From positions 5,978,503-6,042,502 of the forward strand of contig CAXIPT010000004.1 in assembly GCA_964030475.1 (NCBI GenBank): 64,000 bases of DNA, written 5' to 3'. The translations under genes and the position numbers were made by a program. Shown in pieces: positions 29,619 through 40,140 of this stretch; the first letter of the stretch is position 1, and every line of letters starts with the position of its first letter. This stretch comes from Tethya wilhelma (Eukaryota > Porifera > Demospongiae > Tethyida > Tethyidae). The notes under the pieces are model-generated. The model saw only the letters and a program-made list of their open reading frames with translations. It was not told where the DNA came from and searched no databases.

Positions 29619-29763
29619 ATCGCTATAGTAGCGGTGCGATATCGGGAAATATCACGAGTAAATTGCCTATAGGTATTGAACGAGTGCGAAGCACGAGTTT
29701 AATGCCTAGGGCAATTTACGAGTGAAATTTCCCGGTATTCGCACCGTTACTATAGCGATAAGG
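29619..29763. repeat. Long imperfect palindrome
   Basis: The arm cttatcgctatagtagcggt at 29619 returns as accgttactatagcgataag ending at 29763. Inside, atatcacgagtaaattgcc pairs with ggcaatttacgagtgaaat, and the centre gagtgcgaagcacgag folds on itself. The whole 145 bp can make one hairpin. It follows an AT-rich (tatata) stretch. Probably a small foldback transposon. Confidence 0.85.
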
Positions 29764-30097
29764 AATTTATCGTATATACAATACACTGTGATTTAGACAG
29801 TTAGCTTGCCTACTATTATTCTTTCTATTCTTCTTACTATATTTTATGAGGGTGAAATTTTACTTACCAGCAGCAGCGCAGCAAATGACAGCTCTCTTGT
29901 CTGGCTATCTCACAAACAAAACATAGTCACGTGGGTAACACGACTGATACGGCTTTCTCACGTGGGTAACACGGCTGATATGGCAAAATATCAGTAGAGT
30001 TCAATATTTTTCCTCCGTATAGTAATGTATTAGAGGTCAAAGATCATTTACGATAATATATAATATTATGTCCTGTCACGCTTTAGGAATGCAATTA

Positions 30098-30098
30098 N
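30098..30098. other. Single-N contig join entering a kelch exon
   Basis: On the left is non-coding sequence with no kelch similarity. On the right the open frame starts mid-domain (DVYESINQMWFRSK). Confidence 0.9.
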
Positions 30099-30721
30099 TT
30101 GATGTTTATGAGAGCATTAACCAAATGTGGTTTCGTTCGAAGCTTCCACTACCAAGAAAAGCTGCTGAAATGAAGTCGGCACTACTCAAAGGAGACACAT
30201 GGTACCTCCTTGGTGGTTCTAACCAGCTCAAGGAGGTGTATTGTACCTCACTTCAATCGACCATCTTTCAGACAACAAACTCCCTCATGATTTCAATGGA
30301 ATCGACCATGAACAGTAAAACTCGCCCGATCAATGATTCTAATTCACAAGCAGCTTCATCAGATAAAGAGGAAGATGACAGCGAAATGGACCGCATGAAG
30401 TCATCTCATCTGTGGAGTAAACTACCAAATGTTCTGAACGAATTCAGCAGTGTCACAATCTTCGGAAATGCCCTCTTGTCACTTGGAGGTGAACGGGGAA
30501 AGCTAATCGGTACGGGATACTCGAATGCCATTTACATGTACATGCCTCACATGGCATCAAATCCGTGGGTCCATTTTGCCAACCTGCCAATCGCCGTGTG
30601 CAGGACTGGTGTGGTGGCTCTCAAGAGTGGTGAGATGATGATAGTGGGAGGAAGAATGAAAGGAAATGAAATGTCGTCGCTAGTTTACAAGTGTTCACTT
30701 AGACAACGTAAACCCATCTAG
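30099..30721 (+). CDS. Kelch-repeat C-terminal fragment (5' cut by gap)
   Basis: An open frame of about 207 codons to TAG at 30721, collinear with the last 210 residues of the kinase/kelch protein (24187 onward): WYLLGG, LKEVYCTSLQSTIFQTTNS, LLSLGGERGK and MMIVGGRMKG. It has one extra residue (GKLIGTG against GRILTG) and scattered substitutions, so it is a different gene copy. It lacks any start and begins at the N. It most plausibly completes the CARD/CABIT gene, whose kelch domain stops at 20880 after the first strand; about 115 residues would then be missing at the join. Confidence 0.85.
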
Positions 30722-31200
30722 GTTATAATAAATAGTTTACACATTATACTATATACACACATGATATGTTATGTACACCTATATATAGCTCCTGTTTGAG
30801 TATATAATTTTGTACCATTATCACCATTAATTTTGAGATAATAGTAAATGCATGATTTTCACTGTATGATTTGCTTTCTTACAATGATAATAAAAGATAT
30901 TGTAGACTCTGTGTAAACAATAATACCATTATCATGTAATCGTTTCAGTCATTAATTTTAGATAATTACTTACACGTCCAATAATTGTCTACAAGCTTAA
31001 GCTTTTACAAAAGCTCACTTTGCCTGTCGTTTGACACAGTTCAACAGCATAATTAGTATCGCACCAAATGTTTGATTCAATCATTTTCCTGATCTTTGCC
31101 TCGTCAGTGGAGCCTCTTCCTCTCGTTTGTTATATACAAGAAAGGCCAGCCAGAATCTGTCTGCAGACTGTTGATATGCATGCGATCCGATTCACTTTGA
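30722..31200. other. Intergenic, no gene seen
   Basis: AT-rich sequence after the kelch stop. It includes an aataaa-like signal (ataataaaag at about 30885) but no exon, repeat or RNA that I can support. Confidence 0.5.
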
Positions 31201-31213
31201 GCCGCCGTGAATA

Positions 31214-31333
31214 GCGCATGCGCAGTAGACCGAGCTGATGGGAGGAGCTGTAGGAACGTAAACGGAAAAAGGAAAAACACATCTATAGGAGAAATACGAC
31301 GCGCGCGCCGCTGCGCGGCGCGCGCGTCGTATC
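31214..31333 (+). promoter_or_regulatory. Candidate promoter: NRF1-type site, shared 29-mer and perfect GC hairpin
   Basis: gcgcatgcgc at 31214-31223 matches the NRF1 consensus. 31248-31276 repeats the motif found at 27444. 31299-31333 is a perfect inverted repeat with 15-bp arms (acgacgcgcgcgccg) and a 5-nt loop. The position just before an open frame suggests a promoter/5' leader; this is inference. Confidence 0.5.
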
Positions 31334-31363
31334 TTATTTCAACCGTGTACCGACCCCCAAGTT

Positions 31364-31690
31364 GTGCAAGGATCCAAGGAACAGGAGCCTAGGGATGCTG
31401 TCAAAGGTAACTTGGACAACATTGATCTTTCTAGGACCATGGTATCTGATGTTTTTGTTTATGCTGACGAAAACGATTCAACTGGCATGTGTGTATACGT
31501 AGAGCAAGCAGATGGTGGGTTGGTCTGGTCACCCATCAAGATCACCAACAAGGAGATTCGTGCTGCTTCTCCTGGACCATCATCTGGCCAGTTATTTCAT
31601 GATAATCTGGTGTCAGTTGTATATGAAGTAAAAGATAATAGGCCTGGTTTTCTTGTTGACACCCTTGATAGTGAGAGTTCTAATTACTAG
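31364..31690 (+). CDS. Small protein of unknown function
   Basis: Open frame of 108 codons from ATG at 31364 to TAG at 31690. Composition is protein-like: a mix of acidic and hydrophobic residues, one Cys, and stretches such as SDVFVYADENDSTGMCVYVE and GGLVWSPIKI that would suit a small beta-rich fold. I recognise no family. It follows an NRF1-type site and GC hairpin by 30-150 bp. It may instead be the last exon of a longer gene, because caag at 31367 could be an exon boundary. No signal peptide or membrane helix. Confidence 0.45.
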   Translation: MQGSKEQEPRDAVKGNLDNIDLSRTMVSDVFVYADENDSTGMCVYVEQADGGLVWSPIKITNKEIRAASPGPSSGQLFHDNLVSVVYEVKDNRPGFLVDTLDSESSNY

Positions 31691-32300
31691 TTGCCTGTAG
31701 CTAGTAGAAATCTCTCTTAGTGGCTAGGCCTTTGCAAATTATGCTAGCATAATTGTATATATTCTTCATATACATGCTAGCATAATTTTCATATGCTCAA
31801 ATTATGCCAGGAATTCACCTATTATGCCAGCATAATTCTCTGATTCTATTGTAGTGAACTCTTTACATATTTTAGCTTATTTTTGTAATCACCCTTTACC
31901 TATCACTAATTTCTGTACTCATGCTTTATTAGTTTTTGTCATCATTACGTATTTGCATGCATATGGATTCTGTTTCTCTTTGTACACTGTCCTTATCTTT
32001 TTCTATTCACTATTCATGCATTTTCATTCTTTTGTGCACTAGACAAGGCCCCACGCATTGCGCAAACACTATATAGTTTGTCCACTCCATTTTTCATTCA
32101 TTCTGTCTGTGCAATCCATCTTTCTCTTGCTGTGCATTTGCTGTTGACAAATTAATAAACATTTCATTGGTAGTATAACTTAAACTGCTACACTATAATG
32201 CTTGCCTTTATAAAGTTGAACACTGTTTGTGTCTGTGTTTCCCGTGACTCTCCCCTATACGTATACTCTCTTGTGCCTATCTGTGGCATGTTCAATGACA

Positions 32301-32331
<31 letters not shown>

Positions 32332-33107
32332 TATTAGTTGTTTTTAATGTTATCTATCTTATTGCAGTACATCTTCAAAGCCTCATCTTCACTGAGTTGA
32401 TGATGAACTGAAAGTATTGCAGTCATTGCCTGTATGAGTATATTGAGTTGCATGCATTATTATCAGACTGAGTATACACCATAATATAAATTATTATGAT
32501 GCATTCTATATTACTGATCACAGGCCAATTAAGGCAGCATAATAAAGATTATTATGTATAACACCAGTATACATACCTCAGGCCACAAAACCTCCCTGGT
32601 CATTCCAGTGACTGAGCATACCATTCCAGTAGCATTCTGAGTTTTCATAACATCTTGATATATAGCTTCTAAAAACATAAACACCTCCTGAATCTATTAA
32701 ACACAAGCATTATTTAGTGCATGATGCATATCATTTGTGGCATGATTATAGCCAAGTGTACACTCATTGCTATCAACATTACCATCATGTCATTTGCAAG
32801 CGGCCATGAAATTGCAGGTATGTGTCCAAGACCAGCCATATGTTTTCTACTGTTTGCTTTGATCACTTGCACATTATACCAGCGACTGATAGATGGATTT
32901 GCTGCAATTTGCCTAAAGACTCTCTTTTCACCGAAATTAATATTGAGACAGTGCATGCGTACAGTATTACATATTAATAATTATTATAAGGTGACAAAAC
33001 ATGAATTTCACTATAGCTGTACTTATTGGTTGAGTCGTGCATGTGTAATAATAATAATAATCATATTTTTTTTTTTAGTTTGCTAACAATATCATACGTA
33101 CGGTAGT
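31691..33107. other. Intergenic with short palindromic repeats and (AAT)n
   Basis: No gene seen. 31737-31838 holds three palindromes of the type attatgc[tc]agcataat, and 32305-32334 is an AAT microsatellite. Open frames here have low-complexity hydrophobic translations with no family signal. Confidence 0.6.
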
Positions 33108-33593
33108 ACGTATAGTAGGAATGGGCCACATGTCCCATAGACACAATACAAAATGTTAATCACCATAAAAATCTAGTCAAACAAAATCAAACTTTCAAAG
33201 TTGCTCAGAGGCTCTCACTAACAGATTACCAACTGCTTGCAAGGCTTGAAACTCGCAAAAAGCTTCCTCAGCACTCGTAGAGAGTGCTAGTGGGAAGCCA
33301 CCATAGTGCCATTTTTGTTCTTCTAACGTACGTACGTACGTACGTACTTCCTAACTGACTTACTTGAAAAGCATTTCCAGAGAACCAGAATGTGTTGAGC
33401 CAACTTTGACAGCACAAAGTAAGTTCTTTTCATAGGTACTACATTCCTTGATACTCGTTTTCATCACAAATAAGCCTAAACAAAAACTAGAAAGCTTTGA
33501 AACTGAGAGTATAAATTCATGTACTTCAATGTAGCCATCTTCTTGTAGAGTTCAAAGGTCATTATCCACGTGGCATTATTATGCGCATGCGCA
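33108..33593 (-). mobile_element. Composite repeat copy D (partial, inverted), cut by gap
   Basis: Reverse complement of the right-hand part of copies B (35350-35840) and C (50870-51372). It starts with the palindromic end acgtacggtagtacgtatag and ends at atgcgcatgcgca just before the N at 33594. It carries the exon-like segment described for copy B. Confidence 0.85.
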
Positions 33594-33594
33594 N
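33594..33594. other. Single-N contig join, repeat copy D to gene 2 VWD exon
   Basis: The left side stops in the palindrome atgcgcatgcgca inside a dispersed repeat. The right side starts inside a VWD exon. Repeat plus palindrome is a typical place for an assembly to break. Confidence 0.9.
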
Positions 33595-36500
33595 CATGTA
33601 ACACCACCTCCACCAAGTTGACTATGTCTCCCTTGAAGAGAGAACACAATGTTGCCTTCTTCATCTAAAGCATCCAAGGTGGAATACTCTCCCAGTCCTT
33701 GAAAATCGTATCTCTTTTTGTCCAAGGTCCAAAAATTCGGGTCATTCCAACCAGAACCTGCACAAAGTTTGTTTTGTTTGGTAAGTCAATTTGCATGCTA
33801 CATTGTTTATATGTGTATGCATGTAAAAACTGACTTTGATTTCTGATCTTTTATTTTGGCTTGAAATGATAGTTTAATTGCCAATAATTTAATTCTCTCC
33901 CAAATTAATATAATTATTATACCCACAGTGACTATTCTAATGGCATGAAACTGCATAGTTAAAAATAACATTTACTAACCTAATACAGGAGGCCTGTATC
34001 CTTCTCCATTGTTTACTGGTCTTAGTGAAAAGTACTCCTCACAGAGTACATCAGTTTCTAAGTCACAGCACCTGTCTCTGTATTCCATATCAAATAACTC
34101 ATGGCTGGTTGGTTCAATTAGTGGATGAAACAGTAACATTCTACCGGCTGTTTCTCCTTCTGTTATGAGATCACTATATATACAGAAGGAATGAACTCAT
34201 GTGGCACACAGAATAATAAATAGTTTAACAAAAAATCAGCTGCGAATTACACTGTTTATTATGTAAGGTCATGCATGCTAAAGATATGTAACCCTTACCC
34301 TTGATTGTCATAACAACATTGTTGAGTGATTGTAAATTGTCGCATTCTCAATGGTCGTCCAGCAATAAAGCACACAGGATTGTTGCCTTCCTCTCTAATG
34401 AATCTTCCAAAATCTTGATTTGCTTGAGCATGATTTGGAGGACATGGTTCCAATTGATTTGCTGTTTCTGCATTAATTGGTGGCCTGACTCTAAGTAAAA
34501 TAATTCTGTTTCGTTCTCTAACATCTGCACACATCTGTACTCTTTCCTGTTCTTCTGGATCAGCAGGTATTGGTATTGGAAGTGGTGTCCTGAATGGACC
34601 CCGATTTTGACGTTTGCGTCTTTTATTATCCAATGTAATAGTACAAGAAATAATTTCTGCAATATTTGAGGAGCCTGAAGAGGGATGGTTTGTGTAGAAG
34701 CCACCTGATGCTATGTAGCCGACAAGTCCTTTGTCTCTTCCAAAGCCACTCCATTGGAGCTCTCCACAGATGTAGTTGTAGACACAGAATGTGTGACTTA
34801 TGTTGGAGATGACAATACCTTGAAAGTTGTTGGTCTGCATGACAATAATATTACAAGTAGTAAAAATTTTTAAAAAATAAGCAGTGTAGGAATGGGTAGT
34901 GCTGTAAAAAGTATTGGAACAAGGAATGGTCTCAATTTCGGCACATGACTACTTCATTTTCAGTTTTGATCCCTCCGCATAGCTAATTGTTATAATAAAA
35001 GTTAAATGCTTTAAAGAGTGATCTGTACTTGAATATCAGATTTTATCACGTTAAATGTAATGGTTCAAATTTTTGCCATTCTGCTAAAAAGTTGGATAAG
35101 GTATAGCTGGCAGGATTAGATTACTGGCCCAGACCTGGGTACAAAAAATGAAGTAGTCATGTGCCGAAATTGAGACCATTCCTTGTTCCAATACTTTTTA
35201 CAGCACTACCCATTCCTACACTGCTTATTTTTTAAAAATTTTTACTACTTGTTCATTCACTTTTTTCAACACTACAGTGTGGAGACAGTCAGAGACTGGT
35301 TAGTCCCTACAAAAAGCTTGAGTTATCTGAGTAGCAGCTATATTAAGAGCAGCTAATGCGCATGCGCATTAAATGCCACGTGGATAAATGACCTTTGGAC
35401 TCTACCTAAAAGATGATGGCTACATTGAAGTACATGAATTTATACTCAAGTTTCAAAGCTCTCTAGTTTTTGTTTAGGCTTATTTGTGTTGAAAATGAGT
35501 ATAAAGGAATGTAGTACCTATGAAAAGAACTTACTTTGTGCTGTCAAAGATGGCTCAACACATTCTGGTTCTCTGGAAATGCTTTTCAAGTAAGTCAGTT
35601 AGGAAGTAAGTAAGTTGGATGAACAAAAATGGCACTCTTGTGGCTTCCCACTAGCGCTCTCTACGAGCGCTGAGGAAAGTTTTTGTGAGTGTTAGGCCTT
35701 GCATGCAATTGGTAATCTGTCAGTGAGAGCCTCTGAGCAAGTTTGAAGACTTAATTTTGTTTTGCTAGATTTTTATAGTGACCAACATTTTGTATTGTGT
35801 CTATGGGACAGTCGGCCCATTCCTACTATACGTACTACCGTACGTATGATTGTGGAAACAATTAAATATTATAATAATATTATGCACAATGAAGATATTG
35901 ATCCTAGTTTTCACTTGAAACCATTATAATATGCCTGTGTATAAGATTACTATACCTTGTTAAGTTCTTCTTCAGGTATTCCAAGATGGTCTTCAGCTCC
36001 ATGAGGACTAGGGTGAACCTTATCCCAGTGAGCCACCAACATCCATGTCCCAGTAAATGGAGCTTCACTGTCATCGTCCTGTAATACCCTTGTGCTGATG
36101 TACCGGCTAATTTGGCGCAATTTTCCTCGATCTCTCCTGCTTCCCTCATTTGTGATTGTGGCATATCTTACTGCACCACTTTGTCGAATATCAACATCAC
36201 TCCAAAATGCTGCACAACCAATCCCTCTTGATCTTATGTTGAAATTTCTGGTTGGAAATCGTTCTGGGTGAGAGTAGCGCCAAGGTTGAATGAAAGAGAT
36301 CACACCATTTTCATTCACCTATAAAACATAACTCAATACTTATCAGAGTGTTGTATATATTTTTTATACTTGACTTACAAATGCTGACGTAACAGTTCTG
36401 GACCCAAAAAGAATGCCACCAGGAATGTAGATTGGTTCAGAGACCGAATCTTCCTCTCGAGGTAGCTCTTCAACATTTGAACACTGTGTTACATCAATGA

Positions 36501-38502
36501 AGTCTGGTCTTTGGCCTTCCAAGTCAGGTCCTTCAATATCTGAATAGTAACCATATAGACTTGCATACAAACCGAGCTGGAGAAGTACTAATAAACTGTT
36601 TACTGAGTGTTGTGTACCCACATAATTATAGTGGCAAAGGTAGCATTCATGCATTTTATTTTGCTACAATGTCATGTACTCGATCACTCCTGGCCAGCTA
36701 TAATAATTAATCGAAACATCGATCCTTGATGAAGATAAATACTGTAGGTGCTGCTTCCTTTTAGAAGTTGAGGCTAGCATGCTTATATTTGTAACTATTA
36801 TCAGTAAGTGATTCATATACCTGTATTGCCCGTCACTTGTAACTTCTGTCCAGTAAGATATGCATATCCCTGAGGAGGAAAGGTGCTGAAACCATACACA
36901 GTAGCAGAGAGTCGACCCTCACCATCTGAGTGAGTTAGTGTATGTTGAGAAGGTTGTGTACTGCTTTCGGCAGGCATGGATACGTTGCAACCATATCCAA
37001 CAATATCATTGCTCCTGTTGTAGATAGCTACCCAATCGCAGTTTACTTGATCACCATCTAGTAGAATTTTCTCTGGATCATAGTGTTCGGTTGGGACAGT
37101 GATGCTAATGTAGCTGTTTGGAAAATTGTCAGTTGGCAGTAGAACAAATTCTACTTGGTTTATGTACTGATCAATGGGAGAGACAATAGCTATAGCAGGG
37201 TCACCTCTTTCGTCAGATTCGGTGCTTGATCCTGCTGCAAGTTGAGCTAGAAAGACAGGTTTGTTGAATCTTAGATAGCAGAAAGGAAATTCTGAATTCA
37301 AGATAAGATCAAATTGTACTCTCAACACTGCTATAGTAGACTGGCCACAAGTTGCTTCTAAAGTGGTGTTTTCTTCGGAAGGCACAATTCGAAAGTAAAG
37401 TTGTTTACTGGTTCTTCCAGCGTACCCGGCAACTAAGAACGAGGTACCCCATGTAGAAACAGGTGGTATTTGGACAGCCATAGGCTCGCAGTCAAACGAG
37501 TCTTGAGGGACATTGGCGCATTCATGTCCTCCGATCACAGTGAGTGGCCTGTTGGAAATAATCCTTGTGCCGGTTAGGTCCTTGTCGCCATTTAGCACAA
37601 GTAGAGTGTTCATTTTATTGAGAGTGACGTTGTGCATAACACCTTTCTCCACAGTCACATCAATACTATTTTCTTCTTGAGGATCTTCAGGAATTGTCAC
37701 TTGTTGAGATGGAATAATGGAAACAGCTGTATCATCAGAGCAACCGACCATCAAGAATTGACTGAACAATGCCGAGTCACCAACAGACATGATGATGTAT
37801 TCATAGGTGTCTTGCTCAAAATCAAGTTGGCAAGGATAAGCAAGAAAAGTTCCATAGTTTAGAAAATCAATTGCATTTGTACCTAGTACAAATATTGGGC
37901 TGTCACCAGTTGATCCGATACGAATGCCTTTGTTTCGCTCGAAAAAATCACTTCCGAGGACTTGAAAATCAAGAAAACTCGGAATTGTTATGACAACTGG
38001 AGAGTTGGACGACACTGACCCCCTGTGTATTTCCTCATCATCTGTTTCCACAACAAATTCAACTGAATCGGCTGACGGAGTTCCCACAATCACTTGTAAT
38101 TCTGTGAGTATACTTCCTGCTAGATTCTGCATGAATCCTATGATAAACTCCTTGCCATAGGAGCTTGCTGTGTGTGCATGTGTATGCATGTATGCATCAT
38201 AAGTATACTGTTGAAAACAAATTAAACCCTTTGGATTCTTTTGCATGCAAAGATTTAATACACAAATCATGCAATTTTCATATTCCTATAAGGGGACAAA
38301 TTTGTATTCACAAATGCATGTACATATACTTCATGTAGTATACATGCAGATCTTACACACTACATGTATGCATGCAAATCTTACATCCTCCAAAATCAGG
38401 TGCTGGTGGTTCTTGAGTTGCATCTTGAGCATTTGCGCTGTGTAGTTGAGTTGCTGTGAAAGCAACAATCACTAGCATCCAGAGTGTATAGAGAGAACTC
38501 AT
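33595..38502 (-). CDS. Gene 2, 5' part: signal peptide-IgGFc-NIDO-AMOP-VWD (truncated by gap)
   Basis: Paralogue of gene 1 exons 1-7: 38385-38502 (ATG at 38502, [17 protein letters not shown] signal peptide), 36821-38167 IgGFc-binding-like, 36379-36539 and 35956-36318 NIDO, 34299-34834 NIDO end with basic site KRRKRQ and AMOP start, 33980-34173 AMOP, and 33595-33757 start of VWD running into the N. The IgGFc exon is the same length as in gene 1 (1,347 bp) and nearly identical in protein, with many silent changes, so the copy was under constraint. The VWD motif GDPH of gene 1 is NDPN here. Intron 4 is expanded by a composite mobile repeat. A conserved TATA box lies at 38540-38547. Confidence 0.88.
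34853..35840 (+). mobile_element. Composite repeat copy B: foldback MITE plus promoter/exon-like segment
   Basis: 34853-35252 is a 400-bp foldback with inverted arms of about 110 bp that match perfectly by eye (ends acaagtagtaaaaattttt). 35253-35840 continues as in copy C and ends in the palindrome tatacgtactaccgtacgta. The second part has an NRF1-like tgcgcatgcgca at 35356, ccacgtgg at 35375, atggctac, a strong acceptor tagtttttgtttag (to 35477) and a donor gtaagt at 35590. It lies in gene 2 intron 4, absent from gene 1. Confidence 0.85.
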
Positions 38503-40140
38503 CCTGCTGCTAGTTCAGTCTAACAGTGGATGGCAGTCTCTTTTATAGCATACTCTATACTCATCCTGCATGCAGGTCAGGTCATGGTGCCAAGTTGACC
38601 ACATTAATAATACTGACTTTATTTCCTCTCAGCATTGATTAGCTATGTGTGAGATAATTTGTCCTTTATGCCCACTCATGCAAATTGTGCTTATTAATTT
38701 TATGAAATGTTATGGTATGTATCCTTCATGGGTGCATGTTTATCATGTGCACATGTACAGATGACTGTGAGAAAATTTAAAGTATAATCTAATTGATCTT
38801 ATTTACTGTAACACATGTTCTTATGATTTTATGCAGCCATGATAAAGTTTGCCACAAGTAGTAATTTATGCAAAGAAGCAGCTCAAAATCTACACTAAGT
38901 CTAGTCGTGGCCTGGGTTGCTTATGCATTCATGCAAACCTTTAAGGGCTGTTGATCTCCGATAAGCATTAATAATCAATTTCTGCATATCCAAAGCAGAT
39001 GGTCAGATACCTCATTAGGTCAACTAGGGTACATTACTGGCATTACATTTCAGGTCAAAGTGTAATGTATTCTTTATCACTGCTGTTGCTATAGTAACAG
39101 TGTATAAGCATAGACATCAAGTCTGTCTGCTCATGTAAGAGCTGCTAGCTTGCATCGATGGCAAAAGGTACAAGCTTTAAAGTTCATTATGTTGAACTGT
39201 AGCTTGTCATTATGCATAGCTAAATAGAAAGGATGTGTACAGAGAGTGGGCACACTATGATTATCATCCACCCACCACATAGTATGGTCATAGTTACTTA
39301 TTCTCTAGAGCATTCAATAAAGATAAAAGTGCATCCATGCATGTGTCACATGTGTCAATAGCAATTGTGATGAATTATCTTATTGTGTCATAGTTTAAAG
39401 TGTATAGAGCACAATGACACAGTTGTATTTCCCTAGCTCCCAACCATATAATAACACTTTGAACTTGGGCATTTATTATACGTACATAATGATGATTATT
39501 ATAATAATCATTTTGTAACATACCAAGTAGGCTAGCTATAGTCATTACTAAACAAGCTACCACTGTCCAGCTGTTAACACAGAAAACAACTGTTACATGG
39601 GTTGGGGAGTACATGGCTTTAGGTTAACATTGTATGGGCCATGCACATTATGACTCAAGGCTTACCATCTGTCAATGATTGGATCAGACAACAGGTGATT
39701 TTAAATCCACCCGTCACTACATTCATTGCCAAGTAAAATTATAACAACTTGCAGTAAACACATTAAGTCGCCTGTTGTCTGACATGCAACAACTGAAACC
39801 AAGATGCTTAACCATAATTATGTTATGTTCACACGCCTATACCACTTATTTGCATAATTTAGAGGCAGTCAGTTGTCATGGTGATTTGTGCAGCATTCAT
39901 GCATAGTAAAGTTTTGTGGATTCCACTATAAAAAATTCTATATTATGGTCAGTCTATATGTCTCCAAAACTCACTCTGACCAGTACGTTCAAGCCACATA
40001 ATAAGCCTCACCCCATTGAGCCACTCTATATAAACTTGCAATTGCATAATTGTGCATAACATTGAAAAGCCAGTAGCATTTCATGCAATAGCTACTGCTA
40101 ATTCAATTGATATAATATATTGTGTATAGTTGCTGTCAAG
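38503..40140. promoter_or_regulatory. Head-to-head promoter region of gene 2 and gene 3
   Basis: A 1.6-kb spacer between two divergent starts. TATAAAAG (minus) at 38540-38547 serves gene 2. TATATAAA (plus) at 40027-40034 serves gene 3, about 107 bp upstream of its ATG. 38503-39450 matches the gene 1 upstream region; 39450-40000 has no counterpart there and no exon seen. Confidence 0.7.

Noticed and set aside
33476..33664. Open frame crossing the N at 33594
   Set aside because: It joins repeat copy D to a VWD exon across a contig join; frame continuity there is chance.
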